In this document: piece by piece, positions 35,323-45,530 of the stretch | How the letters are laid out: every line of letters starts with the position of its first letter | Numbering within the stretch: the stretch's first letter is position 1 | Assembly: GCA_023614405.1 (NCBI GenBank) | Contig: CM042691.1 | Coordinates: 178,408,927-178,472,926, forward strand | Reading direction: 5' to 3' | DNA length: 64,000 nt | Origin: Avena insularis | Lineage: Eukaryota > Streptophyta > Magnoliopsida > Poales > Poaceae | Position numbers and translations under genes: made by a program | Notes under the pieces: model-generated | Database searches by the model: none | The model's input: only the letters and a program-made list of their open reading frames with translations | Told to the model about the DNA's origin: nothing

Positions 35323-36157
35323 TTTGGTAGAGTCTTGGAAGTTATTACTTCAGTAATAACCTCTCCTTATCCTTTTTGTTTTGGTTTTTGTGTCAAGTTC
35401 AACTACTTTTGATAAGTGGAGGAGTTGTGAAAAGTGGTTGTCCTGGGACAGATTTTTGTGCTTCATTGTAAACATTCATGAGGGATCTCAGTACGTCGGA
35501 AGGAGCTGCATGTTTCTGAGCTTGTTCTCCAAGTTGTTACCCAACTTTCATTAGTTCTGCACTTTTTGATTTGAGCAACAGAAGGTTTTCGAAAAAATCA
35601 ATCTTTACCTGCTGGTCTGTTTTGACAGATTTCTACTATCATTTGCATTTGCCTCTTACAGAAGCCTTTGTTTTGATGGATTTTAGTTGAAGTGTGCACC
35701 TAAAGGTTATTTGATTTTGCTTACACTAATGTTGCCATTGAGGTTTGTGTATTTCCTTGTGAAGAAAGGAATTTCCAGGAGAAGGAGAAAAGGAGTCTGC
35801 AAAGTTCGTCTTTGAAAAGGTAAAAGTGGTGAAAACAGAAGGTTCATGAAACCCAATCTTTTTATATTTTTGATGTTTTTAATACATAAGGGAAGTTACG
35901 AGACGGAAAAGAGGAGGAACTAGAGGCCGGGGTGGCCAAACCCACCCTAGGCGCGGGCCCACCTTGCCCTGCTCCTGGAGGGGGTGAGACCACCCCAAGC
36001 TCCGTCTCAGCCTCGTTTTCATATCAAAAGCTTCCTTATGCTTTGTAACTTCGTAATATATAACCCCCCAAATCCCCCGAGGTTCGTGCATCATGTTCTA
36101 GTCGTGTTTTCGTTTCGATCTGTTTATGTCAGGAAATCTTCTCAAGCTTAGAGCACC

Positions 36158-36499
36158 ATGGTCTTTGCCAACGACAAAGGCAAGAAGCCCGTGGAGGAGA
36201 TAAAGTTGGAAGAACAAACCTCCGCAGGGGAAAGGGAAAGGAAACCTAATTTGGCAGGAGAAATTAACACTAGGTATGCTTTTTCTCGTAACATGCAAGG
36301 AATCATAGCCTTCGGTCCAGACTTCAGCTACTGCCTTGAGGCAGCGGAAGCCCTTCGAACCACTAACAAGTTTTATGATAAGTACCGTGCTTTGAGGATG
36401 AATGTAGATATGCTTCAAGAGGAGAATAACAGGCTTCATAAGATGCTGGAGGATTTTCTGACCCTAAACAAGGGAACACCACCACCACCGAAGGAGTAA
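36158..36499 (+). CDS. Small conserved frame in Athila 3' region (long version)
   Basis: 113 codons from Met (ATG in context caccATGG) to TAA. The product starts MVFANDKGKKPVEEIKLEE, has a polar middle with IIAFGPDFSYCLEAAEALR, and a C-terminal leucine-containing coiled coil (MLQEENNRL) ending in TPPPPKE. The copy in element D (55861-56151) keeps the frame although 51 bp are missing from the coiled coil. The family is not recognised. It lies about 2 kb upstream of the LTR. Frame conservation across copies suggests it was coding; a function is not inferred. Confidence 0.5.
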   Translation: MVFANDKGKKPVEEIKLEEQTSAGERERKPNLAGEINTRYAFSRNMQGIIAFGPDFSYCLEAAEALRTTNKFYDKYRALRMNVDMLQEENNRLHKMLEDFLTLNKGTPPPPKE

Positions 36500-38492
36500 T
36501 TCGTCATTAGGTTTGGCATACCCTTGGCTTGTTCCAAGCTTGGGGGAGTGCCGCGGTATCACCATCATTATCTTTCATCTTTTACCTTTTTAATGGATTC
36601 ATATCTTTGGTAGAGGTGTTATCTTATAGTTTGGTTTGCATGTGGAAGTATCTCTCCTTTAGTTGATTATCTATGTATCCCTTGGTGTGAGTGCCTTTAT
36701 GGACTATTGATGAGAAGCTTCATATTTTACTTTTTTCACTTCTTATTTTTAGTTTGCAATCTCTATTATATGATGGATCTTGTTGATCAGTATTGGAACC
36801 ACTTTGGGAGCATCAAGTGGATCTAAATTGGTTTTGGCAAACCGAGTTCTGGTTATTAGCAATACTTTTTGAGGTTTGAAAGAAAAAGAGAAAAAGTTTA
36901 CAGGTATTTTGTGTCATTTATTTTTTGTTCTTGTTGGCTCATAAGCTCAGTATTATTTATTTAAGATCTTTTGTGTCTTCAAGGAAGATTGCATGTTTGG
37001 CTTTATTACTTGTATGTTTGCTTGTTTCTTTCAACTATCTTTCTTTCTACCCAGCCTTGCTAGCCCAAATCCTATTTTGAGAAGGAATACATCTCATGTT
37101 TCCAATCCCTTTGAACCAAAACCTTTGCCATTTGTGTCCACCTATTAGGTTTTTCTACCTATTAGGTTTTTCTCTTAGGTTTATCTATTCCAAGCAAATT
37201 CTCAAGCTTCATCTATCTTTCGAATTAAAAACTATTTTGTTATGTGAAAACTAGTTAGTAAAGCTCTCACGAACTTGATGGCACACCTTATTTTCTTGCC
37301 CCTAATAGACTTGAACCACTGTGCCATCGAAGTTGTATATGCTTGCATCTATACATTGGAATTAGCAGAACCCGTGTTGTCATGAGGAACGCTTTCAACA
37401 TTGCACTTGTACCTTGTACATAATTGATATCGTGCTCTTTTGTCTGTGGATGTCAACAGTGTGAAATAAAGAGGGAACTTGTAAGTCCATGGAGTCTGTA
37501 TTATGTGTTAGAGAAACGCCTAGGCCGCTAGCCTCAGCCATTCCTAATCATGGTTGAAACTTGCAGCATCACCATAGTGAGTTATTTATGAAGCATCCTC
37601 AATAAAAAATCTATGCACATAGTAAATAAAAAGATCGCTGAGATGCTCATTGTCTGCTTGCCTTGTCATTATGGTTATGGGATAGCTCCTATACCATGTG
37701 TAAGGGGTACCCCGTTGGCGGTTCTCTATGATACGCATGTACTTACAATGACAAGAACTTACTGGTAACTGAAGTTGAGTAGCATGATGAGTGGCCCTCA
37801 TATTCAAGGGACATGAGGTTGCCAATTTATATTTCGTCAAGCATATACTCCATCTTTGTCCACTTTAACCTTAATCATCTCAAGATGCCTATGATAGGGG
37901 CCATGAGGGCTCAAAGCTAGTAAGTACCATAATCTTTCGGAAGCTCTTTATGACTTGTAATCCCTGCTTCCCTCTATGAAGGGACCTTTCTCCTATTTTC
38001 CAAGTTGAGTCAGTAAACCTACTTCCTCTCTATCTCCAGCAAGCATTTGAGTTGTTGTGTTTCAAGCATTCATATGGTGATTTATTTAATCATGTTCTTT
38101 ATTCTTCCTTATTTTCACAAAACTCTTATCTATTGAGTATTACTTTGAAAGCCTTCATTGAAAAACCTTTTTGAGCAAAGAGTGCTCCTGTTATAAAACT
38201 TCTACAAACACCTTTTTGTGAAACTGTTTGCCAGCTGTTCTCTGACCAAGAATAAGAATTTGCCAATTCTAATTATGATTTATCTTTATGCCTCTCTATT
38301 GTGACTCCTGTACTTGTTGCAAGATAAGTTATATAATGGTGAGTTGCTTTCTTCTATGATTTGCGTAATGGTAAGTGTGATGCTTCTTGTCCGTATTATT
38401 TTATCGACACTTCACTCCATAAACCTGTGGACATGTTTACTGAGCTCAGTTTTCCCTTGGGGACAAGCGAAGGTCTAAGAATGGGGGGGAGT
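36500..38492 (+). other. Athila 3' non-coding region, second copy
   Basis: About 2 kb of T-rich sequence without a credible frame. It ends in the G-rich tract ATGGGGGGGAGT (38481-38492) just before the LTR start, which is the likely polypurine tract. It matches 56152-58120 throughout. Confidence 0.7.
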
Positions 38493-38958
38493 TGATACGT
38501 CCAATTTGCATCACCATTCTATATCATAATTTGCCTCTATTCATTAATATATGTCTTATTATGAGGTATCACTTATGTATTTTACACTATTTTTGCATGT
38601 TGGATGATTCTAGGGGGATGGACTGTCGAAGTCTAGATTCTGATGGAAAAGGAGGTGTTATGATGCAATTTCGCGAAGATCAGAAAAATACCAAAAAAAT
38701 ATGGGAAAAATATATTTTCCCAAAAGACTGAGGAAGCCAGAAGGGGAGGCGAAGAAGGGCCATAGGGGGCCCACACCCCTAGGTGAGGGCCCACCTTGCC
38801 TCGCGCCTAGGGCAGGTGTGGCCCACCTGGCCGGCCTCCGACTCTGCCATCTCGCCTATATCTTCCCTACGGAACCCTAACACCAGGGGGCGACCACAGA
38901 TAGATTTCCGCCGCCTCTGCAAGGCAGAAAACACCGAGAGAGAAATATCAACCAAAGA
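38493..38958 (+). repeat. Truncated Athila LTR (second copy)
   Basis: It begins TGATACGTCCAATTTGCATC like the intact LTR at 58121 and stops after GAGAGAGAAATATC. The following word ACCAAAGATA has no counterpart at this point of the Athila LTR. It does occur in the Tekay LTR just downstream (about 39027), so it may be templated filler at a repair junction. Confidence 0.8.
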
Positions 38959-38959
38959 T

Positions 38960-39974
38960 AAATATAAGTAGTTAAGTATTGTTTGGTGATTGTGTACCTC
39001 GTATTTATTTATAGACGCTAGTACCAACCAAAGATACGAGGAGGAACGAGAATACTACGAGGAAGAAGCCGAGGAGAACTTAAACCACTGCTCTACTCAA
39101 GGCAAGCTAACACTTGAAACTTATAAAGCTAATCCTTGCAAGCTTATACTAATATCTTAGCAAGCTAAGCTAAAACATGCAAGTTCTACTTGCAAGCTTA
39201 CACCACATGATACCCAATCCTAGTTTTATTTGCAAGCTTAGTTATTTTATTTCCTTATCAAAACTTTATATTGAAGTTTACTTAGTGTTTGTAGATGTTG
39301 GAAAGATATGTAAAGGTAGCATAAAGAGCATAAAACTTGGCCTAAGTTAGATAAATCTTGATGTCATCCTGAGGCATGAGATTGAACTTAGATCATCCAC
39401 CCTTGTTTACCACCCCTCATTAGTGTTCACCCTCACCTGTAGATGCTAGTGCTAAGCATAAAACTTAATCACTTTATATGGGAATACTTGGTGAAAATGA
39501 TTATGAAAACCTTGGAATGATGAATCATTCTATTGAAATGTTTTGACATGTGTTCTTGAACACCAGATGATTTTGATGATGAAAATGTTAAGGCATGAGC
39601 CTTACCCCTTTATAACTGATGGTTGTCTGGATGCGATACCATTCCAATTTTACCGTACAACCACAATACCTGAAAATTGGGTAAGGTTTGACTAGAAATT
39701 TATATACCTTAGTTTGAGCTGACGCTACCTTGTGAAGATTGTCCACCTGTGCAGTTCCCAAGATGACGGTTGGTCATGGTTGGGAGGCCAAACTCACAAG
39801 AGAGGTGCCTATACTAGGGTGTATAACTGAAAGGTTAGGATTGATTATCCGCATACTGAGTATGGTGAAATCAGGATTGTTCCTTATGGATGTATCGAAT
39901 GTTGTGGTGAAAGTGTACTACCTCTGCAGAGGGTCAAACTATTAGAATAGCCGCGTCCGCGGTTATGGACAGTT
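38960..39974 (+). repeat. 3' LTR of E, segment 3, left of element B
   Basis: It restarts at the LTR point AATATAAGTAGTTAAG (equivalent to about 34508) and runs to GGTTATGGACAGTT, where Tat element B is inserted. It includes the GCAAGCTT cluster and a short deletion at about 39712 relative to segment 1. It continues at 52971. Confidence 0.88.
39970..39974. other. Target site duplication of element B (left)
   Basis: CAGTT is repeated at 52966-52970. The uninterrupted LTR copy at about 33926-33946 reads GGTTATGGACAGTTGGAGTGG, confirming a clean insertion. Confidence 0.95.
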
Positions 39975-40338
39975 TGTTGTGGTATTGTCGACGAGTACGC
40001 CATGGAGCGGTCCTCAAGGCAGTGCAAGGTTGTCTAAGTTATCGTCTGAAGTTGTGCCCTAAAAGCTCCCATAGGCCCAACTTATATAGTCGCCGGGTCC
40101 TAGGGTTACAGGCAAGGTCTTCTCCGTCTATTACTAGTCTTGCGTGTCTTGTACTCCAAGGCTCCGGGTATGCTGGTGACTCCACCGTAGCCTTCCTTTA
40201 TTCGCCATGGGCCTCCCTTCTGGATCCATCTAACTAGGCCGCCGAGCAGGCCATGGGCCATGCTACCAACTGTGGGCCACCTGGGTTATACGGATAAGAG
40301 ACATGCTATGAGGATACCCATATAGCATATCCCCAACA
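39975..40338 (-). repeat. 3' LTR of element B (internally deleted)
   Basis: In element sense it runs from TGTTGGGGATATGC (40338) to a terminal CCACAACA (39975), 364 bp. Compared with the 539 bp 5' LTR it lacks about 150 bp near its 3' end and about 25 bp in the middle. The remaining sequence aligns closely. A TATATAAG word is at 40081-40088. Confidence 0.9.
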
Positions 40339-40351
40339 GTAGCCCCCGGAG
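40339..40351 (-). other. Polypurine tract, element B
   Basis: In element sense CTCCGGGGGCTAC abuts the 3' LTR. The run of G with the CTAC end is the expected plus-strand primer. The same word recurs five times inside the antisense gene (42976-43410). Confidence 0.7.
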
Positions 40352-40788
40352 AACTCCAAGATCTTGCGCCGTCTTGCCTCTTCCCGTGGAATGCTCCGTC
40401 TAGATGGATGTTGGCAAATCGTCAAGCAATATCTTGTAGTCCTCCCAAATAACCCTCCAAGGTCTTCTCCGTCTTCAACTCGTAAGTTGGAGAATTGCTG
40501 AATCTTTCATCGTACTCTTTCGTAGCCGGATTGGATCCGTCCATGCCGGAATCTTCTGATGTGATGGTTCACCTGCCTATGTCAGCTAGGGCAACGTAGA
40601 GGTAGGTCAACAACGCCTTGTAACTCACACATGCAGAGAACGCAATCATGTTAACTTTTTGCCACGCGAGCGATACGAATCGTTGGCGGCGACGGTTGGG
40701 ACGTGATGAAATTTCCGCGCACGCCCCCGCACATGTCGTCTACGCGGCAACCGTCCGATCAAGCTACACGAATCTTGATGTTGGAGAT
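40352..40788 (+). other. Spacer between 3' LTR of B and antisense gene
   Basis: No frame or motif could be assigned. It separates the polypurine tract from the putative promoter of the antisense gene and would be its upstream region. Confidence 0.5.
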
Positions 40789-40797
40789 CATAAATAG
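40789..40797 (+). promoter_or_regulatory. Possible TATA box of antisense gene
   Basis: CATAAATAG lies about 145 bp upstream of the first ATG at 40940. A pyrimidine-rich leader (CTCATTCTCTCCTCGCATC) lies between them. The distance fits a plant promoter with a 5' leader of about 110 bases. It is inferred from position only. Confidence 0.4.
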
Positions 40798-40939
40798 TAA
40801 CTATGTTGGAAAATTTAATTTTCACCTCATTCTCTCCTCGCATCATCTTCTTCCTCTAGCGAGCGCCCCCTCGAGCTCTCCGTGCAACTTGCGACAAACC
40901 CTAACTCCCAATCTCGCCAGTCACATCCAAACACTCGCA

Positions 40940-43900
40940 ATGGCCAGCAGCAGTTCTTCTCCCTCGATGGTGGCGTCGGGCAAAGCCGCGGCGGAGCCGG
41001 CGAGCTCCGTCGTCGTGCCCCCAGAGGGCCTGGTCATCCCCGTCTCTGCGGTGGTCGACACCAAAGTGTCGTCGGAGCTGCTGGAAGAGGAGCTCGACTC
41101 CCACAAAGGAGATTGGCGCGGTTCGGACATCATGGACCATGACATCAAAGTGTTGATCATCGAAGGCTACCTCCCCGTGACGGAGGGGCTCGCCTGGTGG
41201 GCGGCGCCGGCCGGCGAGGTCACACCTTCTCCCCAAGCTGGAGAAAAGGTGTACCTCAATGCACAGTTGGTACGCGGCGTCTCCCTGCCCATCTCTAACT
41301 TCTTCCTTGCCGTCTTGAACCATTACTAGGTCCAGCCCCAAAACCTTTCTCCCAATAGTATCCTAGCGCTTAGCAATTACGCGGAGCTTTGCGAGGGTTA
41401 CTTAGGGATTAAGCCTAGGCTATACCTCTTTATATATTTCCTCACCGTCAAGAGCGAAGCCGGGGCCAGCAAGGATGAACTTAGAAATGGTGGCACCATT
41501 AGCTTCAAGATCCATCCTGGCCGGCGGTTCCCCGACATCGTCGGCCATGAGTCCTGCAAGAACTGGCAGCGTACTTACTTCTACAGCCCAAATATCCCTC
41601 TGGCCGGCCGAGAAGTAATGTACCCGGACTTTGTCGATGGAGCCGCCGCCAAAACTTCGACATGGAGATCCCAGGCCTCACTTCCCTCCGACATCGACGC
41701 TTCCCACGCTATAAGGCGGATAGAGTGGTTCGTAGAGACGGGTTTGACCAGCTTGTACCTAGCCATGTGCTGGTTCATCAGGCGAATCCAGCCTTTGCAG
41801 CACCGCTCGAAGCTGATGCACGAGTATACCAACGATAGAAGGGATAGCCTCCGCATCTCCGAGGACAACTTCTCGAGCGATTCCATCAAGCTTCGCCTCA
41901 AGGACATCGTCAAGGTGAAGCACAAGAAGTGCGGCTTCACCATCACCTACGACATGTTCGTAGAGAGCAAGTGCCCAAAGGTAACTGCTTATTTTCCGTG
42001 TATGACGTATACTCCAGTTCTTCCGTCTAGCTATTTCCATCTCATCTAACACGGTGACGTCTCACTTAAAAGCTTAGCAATCTAGAGGAGGATAGCATGG
42101 CTGTCCAAATCTATGATCCAAAGATGAAGGAAGTCACGGTCGTGTCTGACGACGATGTCTCGTTGTCGCGAAAACGGAAGAGCTCCACCTCTGATGCTAC
42201 CGACGGAGGGAAGAAGAAGAAGACGGAGGGTGGAGCCTCCAAAAAGACTACCGCCGCCCTGGAGGCGGATAAAAGAAAGACTAAAGGGATCCCCTTTGCC
42301 AAATCACCCCCTCTTGTGTAAGCTTCTTTCTCTCCGACATTGTCTATATATCTGTCTTATTCATGTACTTATGCATTTTGCACGTTTCAGGAAGAAAGCC
42401 ACGACCAGCTTGAAGAAGACCTCCAAAACATCGGGGGCTTCTAGAACCATCAAGGACATGCTACATCGCGACGTATCTCCCGCCATCGCCCCTGTCACTC
42501 CCATCGTCAAGCCCTCACCCACTCCGACAAGCTCCCAAGCCAAGGAAGCAGCTGGCCCTTCCGCCATGGAAGTGGATTCAGGTGCCTCTATCGAGCTTGG
42601 TGTTATCGGCGAGAAGGCAACACAGGAAAGTGCTGCACACCAAATGGTTGAAGCTCCGGCTAAGGATGCCATCGGTTGTGGTAAGGCGGTGGTGGAAGCT
42701 GGTACTTCTGCCGAAGGCGGCGCCCCCGCGCCCAAGAAAACCATAGAGTATCCGAAGATAGTCTACCCGGTACTTACACCTGGTAGCACTGCTCTGGTTC
42801 CTGGAGCGGCACCGACATCTCTAACGTGCGGTCTAGAGTAGCTTCTCCGGTAAGTAGAGATCTTGCAAGGAAACAGTGTATCCTTCGGCAAGCTGCTGGC
42901 TGAGAGTGCTACCAACCTCAAGATCATTGCACTTGTAAGTTTTATTTGCCTTTTTGCATTTCATATGAATATCCCACTGTAGCCCCCGAGGATGTAGACG
43001 GAAAATCATAGGTCTTTGCGCCTAGATGCTCTAAGAGTGACTAAGCTAGAAAGCTTCTCACTGTAGCCCCCAAGCATATAGGTGGAATGAACTATTCCTA
43101 CTATATGCTTTAAGAGTAGCATAAGCAGTGTTTATAAATTTCGATACTGTAGGCCCCAAGCTTCTAGTTGCAACTGAATTAGTTCCGACTAGATGCTTAA
43201 AGAGAACATAAGCATACATCCGAGTTAAAAACTTTATACTGTAGCCCCCCAAGCTTCTAATCGAAAGCTGAATTAGTTCCGACTAGATGCTTAAAGAAAG
43301 ACTAAGCATATTGCTAAGTTAAAAACTCTCGTTGTAGCCCCCGAGCGTCTAGGTGGAAATTTTTCCGGCTAGATGCTCCAAATAGACTAAACAATGTTTA
43401 ACTTTTCTTTTTTCCACAGAACGAGAATGCTCGAAGGGGCATGGCCAACGACAAGTACCAGAAGATGCGCGTGGACTTGGAACCTAAAAAGGGTAAAACT
43501 ACCTTCTTGAAGGAACAGATCATCAAGATCAAGCATCTATTTTTCCTTTTTTTTCGTATTCCGACTTAAGCTTGTGTATTCTCCGAGTAGTCACTGTGTA
43601 CTTTGCTTTCTGCGACTTGCAGAAACCATTTCCAAGGCTAAGGACATTGTCGAGCAATCCAAGAACATTCAAGAGCTAGATATCGAGAACAAGATCCTTA
43701 AGAAGGAGAGGAAGGACATGATGAAGATGCATGAAGAGTCAATGAAAGCCCTGCAGGACTCCGCCACCGAGGAGATGAACCGCTTGAAGGAGGAGATCTC
43801 GATCTTAAGAGATCAGAATAAAGCTGCCGACGAGAAGAATCAACGCCATCATGAGGCGTACAAGCTCCTCCAACAAGAACGGGAATCCTTGGCGGATACC

Positions 43901-44530
43901 CTCTGGCAAGCTGAGGCTAGCATCTTCAGTAAGTGATTCTCCGTCTTGGATTTCTTTAGTCTAGATACTCTGAATTTTTGAACTCATGTGCTCCCTTGTC
44001 GGAAATTCGCAGCTTCTATGGGTTTAACCCGGTCGCCTCCTCCGGCAAAGGAATGCATGGTTCTTGCCGGCAACTTCATCAACACCTCAATCGTGCAAGC
44101 CAAAGAGATTGCCAAGCCCCTCCAGATCAATATCAAGGCATCGGACTGTGTGGCGAAGTTCTCGGAGATCCTGCGCCGAGCCCCCGAGCGTATCACAAGC
44201 TGCAAAGCTTCACGTGCACGGGCCGGTGCAAGGATGGCGCTGTCCATGGTAAAGGAACATTACGAGGATGCCAACATCGACACGGTAACCTCTGGTATTC
44301 CCGATGTAGATGACGAAGGCAAGGATATAAATCACGAATCTATCTTGTCGTCACTCACGGGTTATGACACCAGAGTTGCCGATTTAGTTGACGTCAACGT
44401 CTTCGTGCCGATGAATACCATCGATGGCGGCAACCAAAGCTCCTCCGAGTCTCTTCACACTGTCGACTTCGAGGATGACTCTCCTGCTGCCGATGACGCT
44501 GCTTCCAAGTCGCTTGTGTCAAAGGAATGA
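40940..44530 (+). pseudogene. Antisense multi-exon gene of Tat element B
   Basis: This gene is on the strand opposite gag-pol. Predicted exons are 40940-41980, about 42078-42317, 42391-42934, 43420 to about 43515, about 43623-43928 and 44013-44530. GT donors and AG acceptors are visible at most joins (for example CCCAAAG/GTAACT, CTTGT/GTAAGC with TTTCAG/GAAG, TTCA/GTAAGT with CGCAG/CTTC), and codon phase is kept across introns 2 and 5. The product starts MASSSSSPS. It carries the grass domain often labelled 'putative gypsy type transposon' (residues about 60-340, with GYLPVTEGLAWW and VSLPISNFF), then a Lys/Ser-rich middle, a coiled coil and an acidic C-terminus ending LVSKE. Stops at 41327 and at 42839 and 42857, and a phase slip at the second exon, show decay. 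Such antisense frames are known for Tat elements; their role is unknown. Confidence 0.75.
42976..43410 (+). repeat. Five-unit tandem repeat in antisense-gene intron
   Basis: Five degenerate units start at about 42976, 43060, 43146, 43238 and 43331, spaced 84-93 bp. Each begins ACTGTAGCCCCC(A/G)AGC and continues with TCTAG(G/T)...CCGACTAGATGCTTAAAGA...CTAAGCA. In gag-pol orientation each unit starts with GGGGGCTACAGT, close to the polypurine tract at 40339. The array lies between a donor at 42935 and an acceptor ending 43419. Confidence 0.8.
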
Positions 44531-45038
44531 AAAACAACTTGTACTATTTGTTTCATCTTTGATGTGTATGCGGAAAAAACTATGTATTAACTTAAGGAGG
44601 AAAACAATGTTGTATGTCCAGCTACTTAAGAACTAGTTCCAGCATGTATATATTTTTTAAGCAAGTGCTGGCTTATCCATTACTTTGGTTCTTATGCTTG
44701 ACTTTTCGTGAGTCGGAAGACTCGTTGTCGGAACCATGTGCTCAGGTGATGATGCCCAATGACACCGTCAATAACCTAAGCACAAAATCGCCAACAATAA
44801 GTGCTAAAAGACACTACTCCAGAATCCACATAAAAACGACAAAGAACGTGTAGACTAGAAAACTTAAGCTAACGCCCGTAGGCGGAATTTTCACAAGTGC
44901 AATCGCAAAACTTGTGCATAAAGGTTTTATATGATCCAAAAATGAACACTAAAGGAGGTAAAAGACTTAGAAATATGAGTGAAGCAGAGAGCTTTATTCC
45001 ATTGATCATATAAGAGGTACACAATTAGATAAAAAATG
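44531..45038 (-). other. Spacer between antisense gene and pol of element B
   Basis: This is the convergent intergenic region: the antisense gene ends at 44530 and pol, on the minus strand, ends at 45039. No frame is credible. Its A/T-rich content would hold the polyadenylation signals of the antisense transcript. Confidence 0.5.
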
Positions 45039-45530
45039 CTAAGTGTAAAAAGGACGTAGCTGTGCTATGTTCCATGGCCGATCAAGCTCCGGGTAGTCAT
45101 CATCCGGGTCACGTCGCTTATGCTTATGATCCTCGTTGGGTCTATCCTTCAGTTCACGATTGTCAACGAGGTAGTAAGACCCATTGAGTAGCGCCTTGCT
45201 TATGATGAACGGTCCTTCCCATGGCTAGGATAATTTGTGTTACTTCTTCTGCTTAAGTCGGAGCACCAAATCCCCCTATTTAAATGAGCGATGCCGAACG
45301 CGGCGACTATGGTAACTGCGTATCTTCTACTGGTCGATGGTGGATCTTTGGCATGCCAGAACATGCTCCTCCTCGAGAAGGTCCACATCTAGGCGTTTGG
45401 ATTCTTCAGCGTCATCTTCATCGTAGGCGGCGACTCTTGGTGCATCGTGAAGTATGTCGGAAGGTAGGATGGCTTCTGCTACATATACCATGAAGTAAGG
45501 CATGTAGCCGGTGGATCTGTTGGGTGTAGT
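45039..45530 (-). pseudogene. pol: Integrase C-terminal tail, element B
   Basis: The frame continues the integrase past a TAG at 45531 with GYMPYFMVY, the SH3-like region with GDLVLRLK and WEGPFII, then LENSYYLVD-type sequence. It ends with a tail RPWNIAQLRPFYT and a TAG at 45039-45041. Four or five internal stops break it. It has no chromodomain, as expected for Tat. Confidence 0.75.

Larger units (their letters stand above)
35323..38958 (+). mobile_element. Second copy of Athila D 3' half
   Basis: The segment is colinear and nearly identical with 55025-58573 of element D. It contains the 3' non-coding region, the small conserved frame, the G-rich tract and the first 466 bp of the LTR. It has no terminal LTR end, no target duplication and no gag. 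It begins and ends at internal points, so it arrived by duplication and not by transposition. Confidence 0.85.

Noticed and set aside
35879..36439. Minus-strand frames opposite the small Athila frame
   Set aside because: They overlap the plus-strand frame and repeat in the second copy (55723-56091) with different lengths and stops.
42976..43410. CRISPR-like regular repeats
   Set aside because: The units are degenerate over their whole length and lack separate unique spacers. The sequence is plant retrotransposon DNA.
40940..44530. Independent host gene trapped between retrotransposons
   Set aside because: It lies strictly between the pol end and polypurine tract of element B, and antisense frames of this domain type at this position are known for the Tat lineage. 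It is better treated as part of the element.
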